Shown here piece after piece: positions 50,905-59,011 of a DNA stretch of 64,000 nt. A program made the translations under genes and the position numbers. The notes under the pieces are model-generated. The model made no database searches. It saw nothing but the letters and a program-made list of their open reading frames with translations, and was not told the origin of the DNA. Origin of the DNA: an uncultured Spirochaetia bacterium (GTDB lineage Bacteria; Spirochaetota; Spirochaetia; SZUA-6; Bin103); contig CATQHW010000001.1 in NCBI GenBank assembly GCA_958296075.1, forward strand, positions 682,001 through 746,000, read 5' to 3'. Numbering within the stretch: position 1 is the stretch's first letter; every line of letters starts with the position of its first letter.

Positions 50905-51421
50905 GTCAAGGGGAATTCTTCATCGGGCCGACCAGAAATTTCCTGCTGAATTGCGGCCTCCACCGAAGCCTGCTCCGTATCACGACGAAATGGTAACGTT
51001 GTATCACGACGAAATGGTAACGTTGTATAAAGTATTCGGGGTCGTAAGTCCGGCCGTCGAAACCTACCGACCCAGCTTGACCGGTCCCATTCTGTTTTTG
51101 GGGAAACTTCTGCATACATGGCGCCTCAGTCACGCAGATGCAATTCTTCTACTCGGTCTGGAGGATATGTCCCGTGTGGAAGGCTTGCTGAGCGGCCGCG
51201 TTACACTACGGGGCCGCGACGTAAAGGATCGGATCGCCTACTTGTTTCGTATCCGAAAGACCCTTTCCGCATTGTTTCGAGATGAGAACGTCGAGAATGA
51301 GTGGCTACGAGAGCCGCACGGTGCATTGAACGGGAAGTCACCGATGGATATCATGCTTGAAGGGTCGATGGAGAACCTCTTGCTGGTGAAAGAATACGTT
51401 GAGGCGGCTGCGGGTCGATAA
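50891..51421 (+). CDS. Antitoxin of the Xre/MbcA/ParS (DUF2384) type
   Basis: The protein is 176 residues. The C-terminal ~55 residues carry the toxin-binding domain: F-R-D-E-N-V-E-N-E-W-L-R-E-P-H-G-A-L-N-G followed by S-P-M-D-I-M-L-E-G, then L-L-V-K-E-Y-V-E. The middle is a helical Xre-like segment (A-I-L-L-L-G-L-E-D-M-S-R-V-E-G-L-L-S-G). An exact 24-base tandem duplication repeats eight residues (Y-H-D-E-M-V-T-L) near residue 30. DUF2384 proteins neutralise RES-domain toxins, which fits the next gene. The true start may be later than 50891. Confidence 0.85.
   Translation: MPITKSRGILHRADQKFPAELRPPPKPAPYHDEMVTLYHDEMVTLYKVFGVVSPAVETYRPSLTGPILFLGKLLHTWRLSHADAILLLGLEDMSRVEGLLSGRVTLRGRDVKDRIAYLFRIRKTLSALFRDENVENEWLREPHGALNGKSPMDIMLEGSMENLLLVKEYVEAAAGR
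50977..51024 (+). repeat. 24-bp in-frame tandem duplication in the antitoxin gene
   Basis: GTATCACGACGAAATGGTAA followed by CGTT occurs twice in a row (50977-51000 and 51001-51024) with no difference. It adds eight residues and keeps the frame. Lack of divergence suggests a recent event. Confidence 0.95.
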
Positions 51422-51423
51422 GA

Positions 51424-52019
51424 GTGCTCGACTCGATTCCTACCGAGCGGTTAGACACCGCGGTATTCCGTATGGTGAGCTATCGCGGCGATGTGGAGTT
51501 CCTACAGGCTCTTGGCTTTGATCGAGAGCGCATCACCGAGGTTACTGACCTATTGAGCGCCACGGACTCACCTGAGGAGCTGTGCGACGCTCCGTTCCGT
51601 CCCAAGCTCAGGCTGCAGAGAAATGCGTTTCCTGAGCGCTTTTCGGACGGTTCATTTGCCGTGTTCTACAGTTCTTTGGATCCAAAGACTGCAGAAGCCG
51701 AGGTCCGGCATTGGTTCACCAAATTTTCGGAAGGCCGGACGGCAAGCGTGTTGCCTGGTACCAGCGCTTCATGTGCGACTTCGATGGGTCCGTCAAGGAC
51801 CTCCGACCGAAGCGAGAAGTGTGGCCCGATCTCACTCACGGAAGTGACTATGGATTCTGCAATAAGATCGGCGCCGAAGCAAAGGAGACGTCGCTGGACG
51901 GGTTGCTCGCGCCGTCAGTACGACGCAATGGCGGAACGAACCTTCCAGTGTTCGTGCGTTCGGCGCTCAGCCACCCTCGCGATCTCGAACTTGTCCCGGT
52001 CACATGCGATCCTTCGTGA
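51424..52019 (+). pseudogene. RES-domain toxin, broken by one frameshift
   Basis: A GTG at 51424, two bases after the antitoxin stop, opens frame 1: F-R-M-V-S-Y-R-G and Y-S-S-L-D-P-K-T-A-E-A-E-V-R-H-W-F, the usual N-terminal RES half with conserved Arg. After about base 51730 homology moves to frame 0: A-W-Y-Q-R-F-M-C-D-F, D-Y-G-F-C-N-K-I-G-A-E-A, L-A-P-S-V-R-R-N-G-G and N-L-P-V-F-V-R-S-A-L, ending at 52017-52019. The shift needs one lost base (or two gained) near AAATTTTCGG. RES toxins degrade NAD+; this one should be inactive unless the shift is a sequencing error. The rest of the coding sequence shows no further damage, so the break is recent. Confidence 0.82.
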
Positions 52020-52241
52020 CAGGTGGGCGGCCGTCAAGATGACCGGGCCGCGGCCTCACCGGCCTGCGGCGCATTGCCGAGGAGGCGCCGTGGCATGGCG
52101 CATCGTCGTGCGCACCGAATCGGCCGCGCGCGTCGTCGACGGCATTGAGATCGTGCCGGTCCGGGAGTTCCTGCACCTCCTCTATGATCCGGAACGGCGG
52201 CGGCATCGCTCCAGGAGCCGCGGCGCGGCCCGCCGAACCGG
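52020..52241 (+). other. Short unassigned stretch with a possible gene fragment
   Basis: The composition returns to high GC after about 52040. Frame 1 reads A-W-R-I-V-V-R-T-E-S-A-A-R and then V-V-D-G-I-E-I-V-P-V-R-E-F-L at 52090-52180, which looks protein-like but matches nothing recognised. It may be the end of a lost gene at the edge of the imported locus. Confidence 0.3.
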
Positions 52242-53099
52242 TTACGCAGCTACGCCGTAGAACCCCTCGGCGTTGGTGCGGAACAGCTTGACCTCCACGT
52301 CCGGGGTAAGGGGGCCGAGCAGCTCCCGGTGTGTGGCGAGCATGCCGGCGTAATCGGTGGTCAAGAGCGCCACCGGCCAGTCGCTGCCCCAGATCAACCG
52401 ATCGGGACCCAGTTCCTCCAGGTAGAAGGCCGTGTACTGCCGCATCGCCTCGATCGGCCAGCCCTGCTTGGGACGGTCCAGGTACTCCTGAACCCGCGTC
52501 ACCTGCGGCGACAGCGACAGCTTGCAGAACGCGCCGGTGTCGCGCGCGATGCGCCGCATCGCCTGCTCCCACGCCGGCTCCATGGCGCCGTCGAAGTCGG
52601 GCTTGCCGTAGTGCTCGATGACGCACTTGAGGTCCGGCACTCGCTCGATCGCGGCGGCGATGCCGTCCAGATGGCGCACCAGCGGCAGGAAGTCGTGGAT
52701 CAGGCCGCGGCGCGCCAGTTCCCTGAGCCCCTCGATCACCGCCGGCTTGGCGGCGATGTCCGGGTCGGGATGCGCCTCGAAGTTCATGCGCACGCCGCGG
52801 AACTTGGGCAGCTTCTGCCATTCGTCGAGCTTGTGACCCAGGCCCGGGGCGTCCAGGTCGGCGCGCAGGATCAGTCCGCCCACGAAGTCGAACTCGGCGG
52901 CGAAGTCGATGATCGTCTGGTTGTCGGCGGCAGTGTCGCCGGCCTCGACGATCACGCAGCGGGTCACGCCGACCGGCCGCGATGCCGCCTGGTGCTCGAC
53001 CGGCGTGAAGTCCCGGTAGAGGACGTCCCAACTCGCGTCGAGCCAGCTATTGGTCTCTCGCCACCAGAAATGGCAATGCGTATCGACGATGCGGTCCAT
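52242..53099 (-). CDS. Amidohydrolase-2 family lactonase/decarboxylase-like enzyme
   Basis: The protein is 285 residues. The metal motif H8-C-H10 in V-D-T-H-C-H-F-W starts the barrel, F-R-G-V-R-M-N-F follows, and the last ligand is in I-W-G-S-D-W-P. This is the L-fuconolactonase/2-pyrone-4,6-dicarboxylate hydrolase branch. It probably opens a sugar lactone in a cytosolic catabolic route. TAGTCT lies seven bases before the ATG, without a Shine-Dalgarno. It is the downstream neighbour of the propeller-type gene on the same strand, 10 bases away. Confidence 0.9.
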   Translation of the reverse strand: MDRIVDTHCHFWWRETNSWLDASWDVLYRDFTPVEHQAASRPVGVTRCVIVEAGDTAADNQTIIDFAAEFDFVGGLILRADLDAPGLGHKLDEWQKLPKFRGVRMNFEAHPDPDIAAKPAVIEGLRELARRGLIHDFLPLVRHLDGIAAAIERVPDLKCVIEHYGKPDFDGAMEPAWEQAMRRIARDTGAFCKLSLSPQVTRVQEYLDRPKQGWPIEAMRQYTAFYLEELGPDRLIWGSDWPVALLTTDYAGMLATHRELLGPLTPDVEVKLFRTNAEGFYGVAA

Positions 53100-53106
53100 G
53101 ACCGGA

Positions 53107-53112
53107 AGACTA
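53107..53112 (-). promoter_or_regulatory. Candidate -10 for leaderless start of 53099 gene
   Basis: TAGTCT, 7 bases, ATG on the minus strand. It overlaps the stop codon region of the gene ahead. Confidence 0.4.
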
Positions 53113-54633
53113 CGCCGCGAACTGGAACGCGTACAGCCGCGCGGCGCGCAGGCGGACGTGCAACTGCACGGGCCGACCCGCCAGATCGGCCGGCAACCGG
53201 TCGCGGCCGCCCCAGCGGACCGCGCCGTCGAGCGCGTCGGCGCGCACCGGCCGGCAGTCGTCGAAGGCGTGGCCGTCGATCGGTTCGCCGCTGTCCACCG
53301 ACACGAGCTGCGCGGTCAACTCCGCCTCCGGCCCCAGAGCCTCCAGGTTCACCAGCAGCCGCGTCCCGGAGAACGACAACGGCCGGGTGATGAACCGGCC
53401 GCCCTCCGCGCCGGCCTCGATGCCGACGATCCGGTCGCGCTTGAAGGTGACGCGGCTGACGCGGCTCCGGGGCGCGTAGTCGAGCTCGATCGGCTTGGAG
53501 CCGCCGTGCGGCCCGTCGCCCGACCGGTAGTAGAGCGCCAACGTATCGTCGTCGACGGCTACGAAGCCGGGCGCCACCGACACGATGAAGCAGTCGAAGT
53601 TGCCCGGCGCGCCCAACGGGATGAAGGTGTCGCGGTTGGCGCGGAACCAGGTGCGGTTGTCGCGGCTGGTGCAGACCTGCACCTCGAAGGTCCCCTCGTA
53701 GTGGCGGTAGAAGGACGGGAACATGAAGTGCAGGTTGGGCGAGTACGGATAGCGCGCGTAGGCGCTGTTGTAGATGTCGGTGTCGAGGGTGTCGTGGAAG
53801 TCGGCGGCCAGCGCGATGCCGGTGCTCTCCCAGTTGCGGTAGTCGACCGACTCCAGGCGGCCCACGGCGCGCCCGCGCCGCTCGCCGCGGATGCTGACGC
53901 TGCCGGCCTGGAGCGCCGCGTGCTCGGCGGTGGCGCGGTGGTAGGCGACGTAGCGGCCCAGGGTGTGGTCCCAGCAGGCGCTGTTCTGGGAGTCGCAGTA
54001 CTTGCCCAGGAAGTTGTCGTAGTAACGGGTCCAGCGCAGGCCGTCCGGCGAGGCGGCGCCGCGCAGCATGCCGACGTTATGGGTGAACGGCAGCTCGGCG
54101 ATCTCCGGCCCCCACCAATCGGTATAGATCAGCTTGTAGCGCTCGCCGTCGAGGGCGTTCGGATCGATGAAGACGTTGCCGGATTCGGGCGACACGCCAG
54201 CCAGCCCGCCGTCGAAGACCACGTTGTTGCGCGCGGAGCCGGCGACCTCGACCAGACCGAGCTCGCGGCGCGTGAACTCCAGGCCGTCGCCCGATTCCGC
54301 GTAGCTCAGGAACAGGCCGCTGCGAGCCTTCGGGTGGTAGGAGTTGTACCACATGCGGTAGCGGCCATCGTCCTTCAGGACCGTCAGCCAGGCGGAGCCC
54401 TCCTCCCAGGGCGGCTGCCCCTCGAACAGCGGCGCGTCGTGCTTGTCGACCGTGCCGAGCGTCCAGGCGATGCCGCGCGGGTACTGCTCGTGGCCGCGGC
54501 CCATCGCCAGAAAGAAGTCGTCGACCAGGAGATGGCGGTCGGCGCCGACGTCGACCGGCTGCACGCGGCGCGGGTCGACGTGGGTGTTCACCGCCAGGTT
54601 GAAGTTGTCCATGTCGTGGGAGATGACTGCCAT
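53110..54633 (-). CDS. Five-bladed propeller glycoside-hydrolase-like protein A
   Basis: The protein is 507 residues from the ATG at 54633 (a later ATG at 54612 is possible). Repeated Trp/Tyr/Asp-rich blades (Y-R-M-W-Y-N-S-Y, Y-K-L-I-Y-T-D-W, L-A-L-Y-Y-R-S-G) and an N-terminal L-L-V-D-D-F-F-L point to the GH32/GH43/GH62-like fold. A C-terminal beta domain begins near residue 400 (L-L-V-N-L-E-A-L-G). No signal peptide is seen. It acts perhaps on a plant or algal oligosaccharide; the catalytic acids cannot be named with confidence. It is distantly related to the gene at 55525-56973 and divergent from a phytanoyl-CoA dioxygenase gene. Confidence 0.72.
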   Translation of the reverse strand: MAVISHDMDNFNLAVNTHVDPRRVQPVDVGADRHLLVDDFFLAMGRGHEQYPRGIAWTLGTVDKHDAPLFEGQPPWEEGSAWLTVLKDDGRYRMWYNSYHPKARSGLFLSYAESGDGLEFTRRELGLVEVAGSARNNVVFDGGLAGVSPESGNVFIDPNALDGERYKLIYTDWWGPEIAELPFTHNVGMLRGAASPDGLRWTRYYDNFLGKYCDSQNSACWDHTLGRYVAYHRATAEHAALQAGSVSIRGERRGRAVGRLESVDYRNWESTGIALAADFHDTLDTDIYNSAYARYPYSPNLHFMFPSFYRHYEGTFEVQVCTSRDNRTWFRANRDTFIPLGAPGNFDCFIVSVAPGFVAVDDDTLALYYRSGDGPHGGSKPIELDYAPRSRVSRVTFKRDRIVGIEAGAEGGRFITRPLSFSGTRLLVNLEALGPEAELTAQLVSVDSGEPIDGHAFDDCRPVRADALDGAVRWGGRDRLPADLAGRPVQLHVRLRAARLYAFQFAA

Positions 54634-54640
54634 GCGCAGC

Positions 54641-54646
54641 AGTATA
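54641..54646 (-). promoter_or_regulatory. Candidate -10 for leaderless start of 54633 gene
   Basis: TATACT, 7 bases, ATG on the minus strand. It is one of a back-to-back pair with 54670-54675 in a 49-base gap that has no room for ordinary leaders. Confidence 0.5.
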
Positions 54647-54669
54647 GCCGCGGCGGCGCCGGGAGCGGG

Positions 54670-54675
54670 TATACT
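54670..54675 (+). promoter_or_regulatory. Candidate -10 for leaderless start of 54683 gene
   Basis: TATACT, 7 bases, ATG on the plus strand. Together with its mirror at 54641-54646 it drives divergent genes from a 49-base gap. Confidence 0.5.
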
Positions 54676-54682
54676 GGGCGCC

Positions 54683-55513
54683 ATGCGTACCCATGATTGC
54701 GACCCGACGCTGACTGACACGCAGGTCCTGGACTTCTGCCGGACCGGCTACCACATGATCGAAGCCGCGGTCCCGCCGGCGATCAACGAGCGCGTGGTGG
54801 CCGCCATGACCGAGCAGTGGGAGCGCGGTGGACGCCAGATGCACTCCTTCACCGAGCAGGACTGGTTCGTGGAGTCCGTACTGGCCAACCCGGCGGCGGC
54901 GGGCGCGGCGCGGTCGCTGCTGGGCGCCAACTTCACGCTGCCGAACTGGGCCACCTGGTTCCGGGAGGAGAGCCCGGTACCGGCCAATCAGTGGCACATC
55001 GACGGCGGCTCGATGTTCGACGGCCAGATCAACACGCTGAAGTGGTTCTACTACCCGACCGCCTGTCCGGAGGAGATGGGCCCGACCGAGTTCGTCGCGG
55101 GCTCGCACCACGTCACCAACCAGGTGCGGTTCATGGCGCACTACGACGCGATCCGCGGCATCTGGAAGTCGACCGCGCCGGCCGGGTCGATCTACTTCAC
55201 CGCCTACCCGATGTGGCATCGGCGCGCCAAGTCGACCGCCGCCGGGCTGCGCTACATGCTGACCGGCACCTATCATCGCACGGTGCCGCCCACGCGCGAC
55301 TGGCTCCGGGAGCCGGACTTCGACTTCGCCACCGCCGACTACTGGCTGGAGGAGCCGCGCTTCGGCGAGCAGTACCGCAGCTCGCGCGACGCCGCCCGCC
55401 TGTTCCTGTGGCTGTGCGGCCTGGGCGACAAGTTCGCGGTGCGCGAAGGGCCGACCTGGCCGATGCCGGTCGAGGTTGCGGGCCGCCCCTTCGGCGTCCC
55501 GGCCGGCGTGTAG
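54683..55513 (+). CDS. Phytanoyl-CoA dioxygenase (PhyH) family Fe(II)/2-oxoglutarate oxygenase
   Basis: The protein is 276 residues. The iron triad is H105-I-D107 in Q-W-H-I-D-G-G, distal H179 in Y-P-M-W-H-R-R, and R190 for 2-oxoglutarate in G-L-R-Y-M. The middle W-F-Y-Y-P-T and G-S-H-H-V-T-N fit the family. It is followed 11 bases later by a propeller protein, so both probably act on the same compound. It is only distantly similar to the PhyH protein at 3260-4081. Confidence 0.9.
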   Translation: MRTHDCDPTLTDTQVLDFCRTGYHMIEAAVPPAINERVVAAMTEQWERGGRQMHSFTEQDWFVESVLANPAAAGAARSLLGANFTLPNWATWFREESPVPANQWHIDGGSMFDGQINTLKWFYYPTACPEEMGPTEFVAGSHHVTNQVRFMAHYDAIRGIWKSTAPAGSIYFTAYPMWHRRAKSTAAGLRYMLTGTYHRTVPPTRDWLREPDFDFATADYWLEEPRFGEQYRSSRDAARLFLWLCGLGDKFAVREGPTWPMPVEVAGRPFGVPAGV

Positions 55514-55524
55514 GCGGCACGCGC

Positions 55525-56973
55525 ATGATCACGGCCCGAAACGGCAACACCAACGGCCCGGTGCGCGAGGCGATCCTGTTCGCCTTCGACGACCACAGCA
55601 TCCCCTTCACCACCGGCCTCAAACTCGACTTGGTGCCCGGCAAGGAGCCGGGCGCCGCCAACCCCATCGTGGTGGGCCGCGGGCCGCAGGGCGCCCCGGA
55701 CGACGTCGCGGTGCGCTACTACGGCGCGGTTGCCGAGGTCGATGGCGAGTTGCGGATGTGGTACGAGGGCACCGGCTCGCTCGACGAAGACGGCGGCCGG
55801 CGGGTCTGTTACGCGGTCAGCCGCGACGGCGTGCATTGGGAGAAGCCCTCGCTCGGCCTGGTCGAGTACGGCGGCAGTCGCGACAACAACATCGTCGACC
55901 TGTTCGGGGGAGACCCGGTCATCAGCGCGGCGCCGGTGATCCATGACCCGGACGATCCGGACCCGTCGCGGCGCTTCAAGATGTGCATCGAGACCGGGCT
56001 CTACGGAAACCAGCTCACCGTCGCCTTCAGCGGCGACGGTCTGCGCTGGGAGGCGCCGGACTACAACCCGGTCGGTCCGCCGCTGGAGATGGCGGGTCTG
56101 ATCAAGTGGGGCGGCTGCTACTACGTGAACGGCCAGGACGAGTTCGGCTGGCACGGCTCGCAGTGGGGCCGGGCGCGCAAGCTGGTGAGCTTCGCGTCCT
56201 ACGACTTCGAGCACTGGACGCAGGCGCCGGCGCTCGGGTTCCGGCGCGACAACCTGCCGCCGCGGCAGGTGATGCACAACTGGAATACGGCCGAGGAGGT
56301 TCACCTGGGCACCTGCTGCTGGGACCGGGGCAACGTCATCGTCGGCGTGTACGGCATGTGGCACGGCACGCCGTCCGGCAACCGCCGCTTCATCACCATG
56401 GACCTGGGGCTGCTGGTCAGCCAGGACGCGCTGCACTACCGCGAACCGGCGCCGGACTTCCTGTTCATCCCGGCGCTGGAGGAGCCCGGCCTGGCGCCCG
56501 GCAGCTCGCCGTCGCTGATGCAGGGCCAGGGGATGCTCAACCGGGGCGACCGCACGCTGTTCTGGTACGAGCTGTGGGCCGGCAGCGATGTGCGGTTGGC
56601 GACCTGGGAGCGCGACCGGCTCGGCTGCCTGCAGGTCTTTCGGGAGAAGCAGCTCGTCGCCCTGCCGGCCCCGCACGCGCTGAGCTGCGCGCTGGAGCCG
56701 TCGGGCGACACGGCGGTGAGCCTGAACGCCGCCGGCCTGGGACGGCACGCGCAGATCGCCGTGGAGCTCACCGACGAGCGGTTCCGGCCGATCGCCGGCT
56801 ACTCGGGCAGCGACGCGGCGGTCATCGACCGCGACGGGCTGGACGTGCCGGTAGCGTGGCCGGGCGGCGCCGCCGTCCCGGCGCGACTGGGCCCCTTCCG
56901 GGTCAAGCTCGACTTCCGCGGCCTCCGCGCCGAAGACGCCCGGCTGTTCGCGGTCTACGTCCGCGACGCCTGA
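55525..56973 (+). CDS. Five-bladed propeller glycoside-hydrolase-like protein B
   Basis: The protein is 482 residues from the ATG at 55525. The blade pattern E-L-R-M-W-Y-E-G-T-G, V-C-Y-A-V-S-R-D-G-V-H-W, L-V-S-F-A-S-Y-D-F-E-H-W and L-F-W-Y-E-L-W-A-G is that of GH43/GH32-like propellers, with a C-terminal beta-sandwich-like end. It lacks a signal peptide. A similar but diverged protein is encoded at 53110-54633 on the other strand. The pair flanking a PhyH oxygenase suggests breakdown of a methylated or acylated sugar (inference). Confidence 0.75.
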   Translation: MITARNGNTNGPVREAILFAFDDHSIPFTTGLKLDLVPGKEPGAANPIVVGRGPQGAPDDVAVRYYGAVAEVDGELRMWYEGTGSLDEDGGRRVCYAVSRDGVHWEKPSLGLVEYGGSRDNNIVDLFGGDPVISAAPVIHDPDDPDPSRRFKMCIETGLYGNQLTVAFSGDGLRWEAPDYNPVGPPLEMAGLIKWGGCYYVNGQDEFGWHGSQWGRARKLVSFASYDFEHWTQAPALGFRRDNLPPRQVMHNWNTAEEVHLGTCCWDRGNVIVGVYGMWHGTPSGNRRFITMDLGLLVSQDALHYREPAPDFLFIPALEEPGLAPGSSPSLMQGQGMLNRGDRTLFWYELWAGSDVRLATWERDRLGCLQVFREKQLVALPAPHALSCALEPSGDTAVSLNAAGLGRHAQIAVELTDERFRPIAGYSGSDAAVIDRDGLDVPVAWPGGAAVPARLGPFRVKLDFRGLRAEDARLFAVYVRDA

Positions 56974-57007
56974 TGCCTGAGAGACCGGCCGCCGACCCGA
57001 GCAAACA

Positions 57008-57306
57008 TCAACCGCCCGGCGCGGCCGCGCCCACGGGAGCAGGCGCATGGGCCGGGGCCGGCGGTTCAACGGGCGCGGCCGGCCGCACCGGGGCCATAAC
57101 GGGCGCCAGCGCATCGAGGCGCGTCAGCGATTCCATCCGCCCCTCGATGCGTGCCACGCGCTCACCAACTCCGTGCAGATCGCGCCGCACCCGCCACGTC
57201 GCCGCGCACCTCCGCCACGTCGCCGCTCAGCGTCCGTAGCAGCGGTACAACCACCGCCAGCAGCGCCACACCGACGCCAACGATCGCTATTGCCTCCGCC
57301 GCTCAT
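57008..57306 (-). pseudogene. Decayed small membrane-helix protein
   Basis: On the minus strand one frame encodes a hydrophobic helix (E-A-I-A-I-V-G-V-G-V-A-L-L-A-V-V-V), then S-G-D-V-A-E-V-R-G-D-V-A. A different frame encodes the expected continuation R-R-D-L-H-G-V-G-E-R-V-A-R-I-E-G-R-M. The ATG at 57306 is in yet another frame relation to the helix. Two small indels are thus needed to restore one reading frame. The intact form (helix plus R-V-A-R-I-E-G coiled segment) is a common type of short membrane protein of unknown role. The Pro/Ala-rich end is probably its tail. Confidence 0.4.
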
Positions 57307-57309
57307 GTC

Positions 57310-57554
57310 CCCACACCTCCGCCCGGCCACGGTACCGCATCCGGCTCAGACAAGGGCGCCGGGCCGGCAGCCGCAGCGCCGGCCCGTTCCACCACGCAGC
57401 CGCGCACGTCCACCACCACCGCCGCCGCGCCGGTGCCAGGGGCCGCGCTCCCCAGAGGCTCGCCGGGGGGCAGCCGGGAAGGAGGAGGGGGCCGGCCCGG
57501 TCGCTTCTACACTCAAGGTCATCCTGAAGTATGCGGCGCAATTTTGGGCGGGGC
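57310..57554. other. Low-complexity GC-rich intergenic stretch
   Basis: Rich in Pro/Arg-type codons in all frames. No reading frame, repeat or hairpin of note was found. Confidence 0.5.
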
Positions 57555-58149
57555 TCAGTTGTCCGGCTGGGTGCCTGTCGCCCGGATGATGAACAGGCGG
57601 ACAAGGATGGTGTTGTTCGTCATCTCCCGCTGGAGATACTCGTCCATCTGCGCCTTCGTCAGCTGGCTGGTATGCCCGTAGACGTAGATGGTGATCTCAC
57701 CGGAGCCGGTAGCCGACGGACATGTTGAAGGCGACGCCTGAGATGTTCGTCAACCACGTGGTACCGCCGTCCAGCGAGTACCGCGGCCGCACGTCGCCAC
57801 GCTCCAGCACGTCTCGCGTTATGTCCGGCCGGGGGAAGGTATGGCGATAGATGTGAACGTAGTTGGGAATCTCATGCTTGAAGTCGGCGGGGAAAGATAG
57901 AGTCCGGTCGATCCGCGCCTGCACCGCGACAGACTCCGTGCGGCCGGCCAGGCGCTCGGTACGCGCGGGTTCGTCCGGCACGATCGCGATCAGCATGGTG
58001 TCGGCAACGACACCGGGCGCAGCTGGGGCAGCGGCGGCCGGCGTTCCGCTCGTCGGTGCGACCGGCGTTTGCTCGCACGCGGCCACCACCACGACGGCCC
58101 CGGCGGTCGTCAACTTCATCAGCTTCATCATCAACGGCATCGGCTTCAT
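57555..58149 (-). pseudogene. Lipoprotein gene with a late frameshift
   Basis: The first frame (58149 to 57697) encodes 150 residues with signal M-K-L-T-T-A-G-A-V-V-V-V-A-A-C25 (lipobox), a Pro/Ala linker and a beta-rich domain ending S-V-G-Y-R-L-R at a TGA. One base later, a second frame continues without interruption: G-E-I-T-I-Y-V-Y-G-H-T-S-Q-L-T, then M-D-E-Y-L-Q-R-E-M-T-N and R-L-F-I-I-R-A-T-G, ending at 57555. The joined protein would be about 197 residues and looks like one domain. Either a one-base insertion broke the gene, or the sequence has an error at C-T-C-C-G-G-T-G-A. Function is unknown. Confidence 0.55.
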
Positions 58150-58273
58150 ACCGGCCGTTTATCACGTAGCCATATAGCGGTGTCAAGCGCCTCGGCGGAG
58201 GCTCACAGGGACGCCGCTCAGGTGGGGCAGGCGCCCGTTCAACAGGGCGCTGTAGCGACAATCAGGATGAGAA

Positions 58274-58853
58274 AATCGGTGTCGCAACGGCCGGGACGAT
58301 GACACAAGCGGGCTTGGGTTTGCAAGCAGGGGAAGAAGCGGCGGGGCCGCCGTCGAGGTCCATCGAACGGTCAGATCGCCGCTGGTCGGAGGGGCGCCAG
58401 ATGGCGCTCGGAACGGCCCGGTGCGTGGTGGCCGGCTGCCGAAGGGCCGGTAGTGGCCGCTGCCGGAGCAACCACCATCGTACGGTCGCCGCACCATCGG
58501 CGGCCGCCCGACCGCTCCTGCGCGCCGTCCGCAAGCCGTCGGAGGGCGGTCTGCTCGACCGGTGGCGGACCTGACTGACCGAGGTGGCCGGGAGTTGGCG
58601 GCAACGGTTGGGGAAGCAGTCGTAAGGCAGCCGCCGCAGCGGATGCCGGATCAGGGCTTGCCGGCAGTACCGACGTAACCGGTGGGCGGCGGCCTGCTCA
58701 GTCGCGTCCGTACCCGCGCGGCGGCTCGCTGCTCTGCGGTTCCGCAAGATCAAGCGCGCGCATCGCCTCCCGCTTGGCTGCGAGCGCGGACTCCTCGTGC
58801 CGGGGGTCGTTTGAGCTGCCGACCCTGAGGCGCCTGAACCTGCCGCTGGAGGG
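58274..58853. other. Non-coding inner part of the IS21 remnant
   Basis: Long open frames occur on both strands but are Arg/Pro/Ser-rich in composition and have no recognisable domain. They are attributed to high GC. This stretch lies between the left terminal repeats and the istB tail. Confidence 0.45.
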
Positions 58854-59011
58854 TCACTGGGCAGCGGCCGGGTCGTTACTGGCGGCCGGCTGCGCAGCCG
58901 CCCGGCGCTGGCGCTGGTTCTCGATGGCGGTGCGGCGCCGATAGCTGTCGACGTTGAGTTCGAAGATGGTCGCGCGGTGCACCAAGCGATCGACGGCTGA
59001 GGTGGTCCTGG
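58854..59011 (-). pseudogene. istB: istB-like transposition helper, C-terminal fragment
   Basis: The minus strand reads S-A-V-D-R-L-V-H-R-A-T-I-F-E-L-N-V-D-S-Y then R-R-R-T-A-I-E, ending at a TGA at 58854-58856. This is the characteristic end of IstB ATPases, which assist the IS21 transposase. The Walker motifs and everything upstream are missing; the frame runs into the left inverted repeat of the IS3-family element at 58998-59011. Confidence 0.75.

Noticed and set aside
51711-51740. Possible programmed -1 frameshift site (CAAATTTT) joining the two RES toxin frames
   Set aside because: In the zero frame the codons are ACC AAA TTT TCG, so slipping by -1 gives mismatches for both tRNAs; it is not a proper X-XXY-YYZ heptamer. 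A simple indel is more likely.
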